From the NCBI GenBank assembly GCA_019671135.1, contig JAHRHY010000004.1:1488001-1552000 (forward strand): 64,000 nucleotides of DNA, given 5' to 3'. The DNA comes from Linnemannia hyalina. Taxonomy: Eukaryota > Mortierellomycota > Mortierellomycetes > Mortierellales > Mortierellaceae. The notes under the pieces were generated by a model. It had not been told where the DNA came from and did no database searches. It worked only from the letters and a program-made list of their open reading frames with translations. A program made the position numbers and the translations under genes. This document shows positions 58,625 through 64,000 of this stretch, in pieces; the first letter of the stretch is position 1; each line of letters starts with the position of its first letter.

Positions 58625-59748
58625 TTCAGTTATCGTTTGTTGGTGGTTGTGGAGTGGCGTTGCATGCAGGTTGCATGTGAAGTGTCAAGTTGCACAGAAT
58701 GGCAATCGCGACACTGGCTGTGTGGTACCTGACATGGTTGTTTGGTGCTGATGGTCTAGGGTGTGAGTGAAGTATTGAAAGGGAATGAAGAGTGGAGTGG
58801 AAAGTTGCGGGGTGTAATGAGAGAGGGTGAGAGTGAGAGAGTGAGAGAGTGAAGAAAGAGGTAAAAAAGGATCCGAAGTTGTCCAAGAGTGTTTGTATAT
58901 GTGTGTGTTACTTTGCCTCGGCTGCCACTCGCCCCCACTTTGTTCACTTTGTGCGGCATCAAAAATGGGCAGCGGCAGAGAGACAGAGTCAAGCAACACA
59001 TGCACGCGCTCCGATTTATTTGAGACCGGCTATTCGACGTGGAGGAGGGCGTAGCTCACGCAAACACAGGGAATAGCCCAGCTGGTTATTTCAGCACATC
59101 TACGAAAGAAAGCTACGCGCTTTTTACTACGGCAATCGGGGCAATGCACCTTTTTATTGGTAAAATGTCTGGCATGGTCCATCGATGTGTGCCACTGATA
59201 TGGACTATCCGTGTCACACCCCCGACTGGAACCATCAGCGGCGAGCACTGATGGTGCCTGATTTTTAGTGGCAATTCGAGCTCGGCGGGAAGATGGGATA
59301 CACCGATAGAGAGCATGGGAAGAATACCATGGGAAGCGACAGACACCTAGCTATCACACGGTTGAAAATCAAGGCGACTGGGAAACAAAAAGGTGTTGAC
59401 GAGAGCAAGTGGAGGAAGGGGCAGTGGGAGTCAAAAGAGGGACTCATCCACGCATATACACCACCACCACCACCACCACCATTGCGACCAACGTCGAGAG
59501 AACCCAAAAAAAAAAAGATCCCCTTTCTCCCCCCTCTCTCTATTTTCGCCTTATTATTTCCTCAGTTGCACAGTTCCAACTTGGTCTCTTCCCTTTTGGC
59601 TTCTTATTCCCCCTTTTCACTGGCAAGCTTTCCTCTAGTCCACGCAGCATCTCCGCTCTTTGTTCATCCTCTCTTGCCCTCTTCTTTCTCCCTTGCTCTT
59701 CATAATCCCATCCTCATCCTCACACCCTCGGCCTTTTCTCCATTCACC
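58625..59748. other. Divergent promoter: PECR-like SDR / IQ protein
   Basis: 1.1 kb. The SDR side has GT/GA-rich sequence (58620-58860). The IQ-protein side has a CACCAC repeat near 59461-59480 and a CT-rich leader (59520-59748). A continuous frame 59293-59748 in front of the IQ protein start is low-complexity leader translation, not counted as coding. Confidence 0.55.
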
Positions 59749-62700
59749 ATGAGCTCCCGTATCAAAGGACTCTTCTCGAGCAAGAAGAAAAAGGATGAAC
59801 GCCCACCGACTTCGAGTAGCACCACCACTACTACCGCCGCCACAAACAGCAATCGACCGCACCCCAAAGAGATCTTTACGACGACCTCTTCTCGCACCTC
59901 ATCATCATCCTTTGTCCAGACACAACGCGCACAGTCAATCGCGTCCCTTGCCAGTTCAACCTCTGCGTTCGAGGTACCTCGGGACGGGTCTTCGTCCAAT
60001 GGCCAGGTAAATGCAGAATAAGGAGTGTTGCAAAAAAAAGAAACCACATGGTACTGGTGCAGCAACATGCAGTACAAAAGGAGGGCATAAACAAAAGAGA
60101 AAAACAAAACAACAACAATGCACACTTGGGCTCAGGGAGTAACAATAGTGAGCAACAGTATACAGTAGCAGTAGCAACCGTAACCAGCAGAAAGCCCTTG
60201 TGATGAATCTGTGCATCCATCAAACCACCGCTCTTTTTGCCCTGGCCACTCACCCTTTTACCCTACCCTTTGATCTCTTTTTTTTTTTTTTTTTTTTTGT
60301 TATCCCTTTTTTTGTTCATTCAACTCCCTTCTTCAGTCGTCTGTCAACCTCACCCTTACACCATCGTCGACTGCTCCTACCGTGGATATACTGAGCAAAC
60401 AACTCCAACAAGCAGCCACGGAATCCAACATTTCAAAAACCTCCTTCTCATCCTCCGCCACCAACGACAGAGGACCCATGACAACTGATTCAGCTATCGA
60501 GTCGCTGGATACTTTCAGCAAGGATGCTACCAAACCAACTACGGTCTCCTCGGCGAGCCTGGCGCCGTTAGCAGCCAACAGCTCCTTGCCCAGCAGCACA
60601 GGTGAGCGAGAAAGGCGACTCTCAGGTTGTTGCGGCTCAAAAGACTCAACCTTTTTGCCTGCGTCTGTTCTTTTTCATTGCTTTTTATCCGGTTGCTTGC
60701 CCGTTCGTCTCCTTGACCTACCGAAGACGGTTTTACGAACTCTTTCAACTTTATAAATCATGAAAATAATCAATAATTAGAAAAGGAGGAGACGATATCC
60801 GCATCAAACACTTCTCGATTGCTTGGACACCCTGAAGGTATTAACGGGGCTCCTTTGCTGGTCATTCATGGACAGTAATATTAACCTTTTATGACATGGA
60901 AATACGCTGGGTTGGTATTCCTTCTCAGTAGAACATTGGTGTTTTATTGCTCGTCTGATCATGGAGCAATTGTCCTTCTTGCCATTGACCTACTCAACAA
61001 TAGATATCCGCTCTCTCAATCAAAGTCAACTGTCAGTCAATGCCGAAGACTTGACTACACAAGTAAGTGAGACGAGACCCGCATAACTTCAGCTGCTTCC
61101 AGCAAGGTCTATTTGTTTTTTGCATATCGACTCACCAACAGCACGTTCTTCGTAATTTAGGCCAACGGTAGCATGGCCAGAGATCCAGTCATTTTTTATG
61201 AGCAGAGCGAACGAGATACCAGTCAACTGTCGCACAAGCAGGATCGGTCGTATGTGGAGCAGAGGTCGCACATGTCGGCGTCACAGATGGAACAGGAGCA
61301 CAACTTGAACGAAGTGGTGTATCTCAACTCTACCACAGAGTTTTTTCCCATTGATGATCAAGATGAACAAGTGTACCTTGAACAATACTCCGAAGGTATT
61401 GACCGGCACTTTGACTTGCTTTGGATGAGATTAAATTGCATGTTAGCAGTTATCTAACCTTATGTGAGCCATCATTTTTCGCATAGGTGAGGATGATTTC
61501 CCAGTGCTGCAGTTGAAGGTGTCAAAGTTGCAGAAGCAAGTCCGAGAGATGCGCAAGTTCATGAGGGGGCTGGTACAATTGCAGGTGGAACAATATGAAC
61601 CAGCAACCATTTTGATTCAGGCGTGGTGGAGAGGATGTTTGGTACGTTCATTTCCATGGAGCCGATTTATGTAGGATGGCTAGCATCATGCAATATGCCA
61701 AAAGTCACGCATCATTGACATATTTGTTTCGCTCTTTTCAATTGATTTTGGATATAGGTCCGTCGGGAGCTCAAGAAGCAGCAGGTGTTTTCATGGCACA
61801 AGAACCCAAAGAGACAAGTCAAAAAGATGAAGTATCTGACAAGGGCAGACCTTCACCAGAGCTGCGAGAGGATCAGTACACCAAAGGCATCGCTTTTGGT
61901 CACAGCGGAACTCGGAGGTAAGACAAAAGCATGTGGACTACATTGAAAGTTGATGTATACAACTGTACGTCTATGAAGCCATGAACTAATGCTAGATAAC
62001 AACACTACACTGATCCTCCGATATCTAGCCGAGAAGGATACAATCGCAGCCGTCAAGCTTCAGGCTGTCTTCAGAAGTCAGCTCGTTCGGAAGAGAGTTC
62101 GTGCATACCGGGAGGGCATGCGAGCAGCTACAATCATCCAAGCCCGATGGTAGGTTTCTCTGCCCAATTCCCCTACCTTCATGTTCGCATGATGTACTTT
62201 GTCAAATCAACAATTAAATAACCGACTTGCATTCTCTTTAGGCGAGGATACCGTACAAGGACCCTCGATACGCGTTTGGGTGTGGAACAGCTTCGATTCA
62301 GGAATCTCAAAATCCAGAAAGCTTTTGGTCGCGTTTCCATCAAGCTGCAATATCTTCAGGGGCGCATCCTTGCTTTGGAGGAGAACAGCTTGCCCCTGCA
62401 TGAGGCTCAAGAGATTATTCACAAAGAGATTGAAGATATGGCCGACCAAATCGACAGTCTGAAGTTGGATGTGGACCAAGGATTGAAGCAGCTGGATGAG
62501 CAGGTCTCGGAGGAGAGGGAGCAGACTACCATCGAGCTTCGCGGACTGACGGACCGAATTCAAAAGCTGGAGGAGGAGATCAAGACTATGCGCAATGCCA
62601 ACTCCAGGTAACAAACTGAGATTAACCCGCAAAAAAAAGGCTACATCTGCATGATTCTTAACTTTGCATGAAAAATAACCCCCCAGTTCTGACGATTTCA

Positions 62701-63549
62701 TCCCCTCTCTTGCTTGATATCGTGGGCGTGTGTCTGTTTAGCATTGAAAAGCAAGTCAGGACACTGACGCTTGAACTGCCTAGTGATTCTCGCGGGGATG
62801 CAGACAAGAGCGAGCAGGAAGATGATGAGGACGACGACTACGAAGTTCAGTACGACGAGGATGGCAACAGGATCGAGCGGCCACCCAAAAAGATTATCAA
62901 GCGGACAAGCGTACATCACGAACAGCCCGCTGGGCCAGGATCGCGACGAACCAGCAATGCCCATCCTGTCATGGATACGACTGCGAATGGCAGTCCTACA
63001 CAAATGGTGGATTCTCCTATCTTTATGCATCAGCAGCAGGCGCAGCACCGAGGAAGCATCGGCAGCATCCACAGTCAAGGACATACTAGGACGCTGTCGT
63101 TGACATCGCAACCCCCTCCTTCGCCCAGCCAAGCGTTCCCCAGGGCATTCCCTGCGTCGTATTCGCCTACGATGAGCAACGCCGCTGCCGCACCGGAGGG
63201 TGGGGCATTCTCTAACGGAGTACGACCTCATTCGATCCAGTACCCTGGAGCCAACAACAGCAACGCCAACAGCCATGGCGCGCCACGACCCGCTACGATG
63301 GATCCTAATCAACTTTTCCGCTTCCACCCAAGCGCGAACCAGTATATACCAGTCTCTCCATCGTCGGCGGCGTTCGGAGGAGCGCCCGCAGCGATTGACC
63401 CCAAGAAATATGTCTCAGTTGATGATTTCGAGTACATGCAAGCCGAGGTTGACACGCTCCGCCTGAACAATGACCGCCTAGAGGGTACGGTCCGAGAGCT
63501 GACCATGCGACTAAACAGCCTCACATCCCATATCGGATTTCCTGGATAA
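59749..63549 (+). CDS. Multi-IQ-motif coiled-coil protein, function unknown
   Basis: Predicted calmodulin-binding scaffold. Ten exons (59749-60006, 60337-60601, 60781-60837, 61004-61062, 61161-61395, 61487-61641, 61758-61917, 62029-62149, 62242-62607, 62742-63549) join in phase to 827 residues. The N-terminus is basic then Ser/Thr-rich (MSSRIKGLFSSKKKK). IQ-type motifs lie in the central third: ATILIQAWWRGCLVRREL, AVKLQAVFRSQLVRKRV, ATIIQARWRGYRTRTL and a degenerate LKIQKAFGRVSIK. A coiled coil of about 110 residues follows (LQGRILALEENS to EEEIKTMRNANS). The C-terminal third has an acidic patch (EQEDDEDDDYEVQYDEDG), a Pro/Ser/His-rich linker and a final short coil (DDFEYMQAEVDTLRLNNDRLEG). 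No motor, kinase or RasGAP domain is present. The small exons 3-4 are the least certain. Confidence 0.7.
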
Positions 63550-64000
63550 ATAGTAAGCAGCCACTCTCATTGGCAAAATACCGAATACATACTGGAACAC
63601 TTGACTTTTTTTGTCCCTGTTGTTGAAGTTGCTCGCGTTGCCAACCGGTTAATGCTCCCTTGTAAAAGGATGGAAACCAACAGCTCCGCCGCCAGCTTTC
63701 ATTCCCCTGCCCCATTCTACTCCCTCGGATCCGGTTCATGATTGAGATTGATTTGAAGCGTTGTTGGAGTGTTGAATGGGTGGACTAGTGAAGAAGTGTT
63801 CATTTTGTGAGCTGAAGGGGGTGCCTCGTCCGCCACACTCACTCGCCTTCCCTTCCTGTCGTCTCCCTCAATTTCTCCCCCGTCCTGACCCCCTAAATGG
63901 GATAAAGTCTAATAGGACGTACTTTGTCCTTGCAGCCAGGAACACTTTTCGTGTTTCACAATTGTGTTTTGTGAGCACAAAAGAGCGGGACTTGATTGGG
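63550..64000. other. Terminal intergenic sequence
   Basis: 3' side of the IQ protein to the end of the window. CT-rich near 63840-63880; nothing else recognised. Confidence 0.5.

Noticed and set aside
59030..59110. Hairpin-rich stretch resembling part of a tRNA
   Set aside because: Lacks a B-box T-loop and a closing acceptor stem.
59293..59748. In-frame N-terminal extension of the IQ protein
   Set aside because: Translation of a CACCAC and CT-rich leader; Met59749 has the typical start context.

Overview
The window looks like nuclear chromosomal DNA of a filamentous, early-diverging fungus, most likely Mucoromycota and probably Mortierellomycotina. Genes are dense and rich in short introns (mostly GT-AG, about 60-260 bp). 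5' leaders are CT- and CAA-rich. The gene set mixes fungal traits (ARN-type siderophore transporter, cytochrome b5-fused sphingolipid delta-8 desaturase, RRT8-like membrane protein) with genes most Dikarya lack (COP1, CSN8, a receptor-cyclase-like kinase). The lineage is an inference; no rRNA or tRNA gene was recognised, and no transposon or CRISPR array was seen.

Layout. 1-1786: siderophore transporter (minus, cut by the window edge), then a 3.6 kb gene-free promoter region with GATA-type iron boxes. 5.4-6.3 kb: PRL-type prenylated phosphatase. 6.8-9.9 kb: F-box/WD40 protein. 12.1 kb: small membrane protein. 12.9-20.6 kb: a giant transmembrane hybrid histidine kinase. 22.0-23.8 kb: DHHC palmitoyltransferase. 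24.8-26.1 kb: cytochrome b561. 26.2-27.3 kb: SIRT4-like sirtuin. 28.0-30.9 kb: CLASP. 31.1-34.2 kb: exosome nuclease Rrp6. 34.4-37.8 kb: COP1 ubiquitin ligase. 38.7-41.1 kb: PEX5. 42.4-43.9 kb: delta-8 desaturase. 46.7-48.6 kb: U5-40K spliceosome protein. 48.8-50.7 kb: MATE transporter. 51.6-53.3 kb: EI24/RRT8-like protein. 53.6-55.2 kb: GPI2/PIG-C. 55.5-56.8 kb: COP9 signalosome subunit 8. 57.0-58.6 kb: peroxisomal enoyl-CoA reductase-like SDR ending in SKL. 59.7-63.5 kb: IQ-motif coiled-coil protein.

The strongest discovery candidate is the 2334-residue kinase at 12868-20562. Two tandem bacterial-type periplasmic-binding domains and a Cys-rich juxtamembrane module sit outside the membrane. 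Inside are a catalytically degenerate kinase-homology domain and a signalling helix that both look like those of animal receptor guanylyl cyclases. The output is a histidine kinase with two receivers in place of a cyclase.

Three themes link genes across the window. Iron: exact ATCWGATAA boxes occur only upstream of the siderophore transporter and between the palmitoyltransferase and cytochrome b561 genes. Cullin-RING control: an F-box protein, COP1 and CSN8. Peroxisome: PEX5 plus an SKL-tagged reductase. All gene models were spliced by hand from GT/GC-AG sites, reading-frame phase and family conservation.
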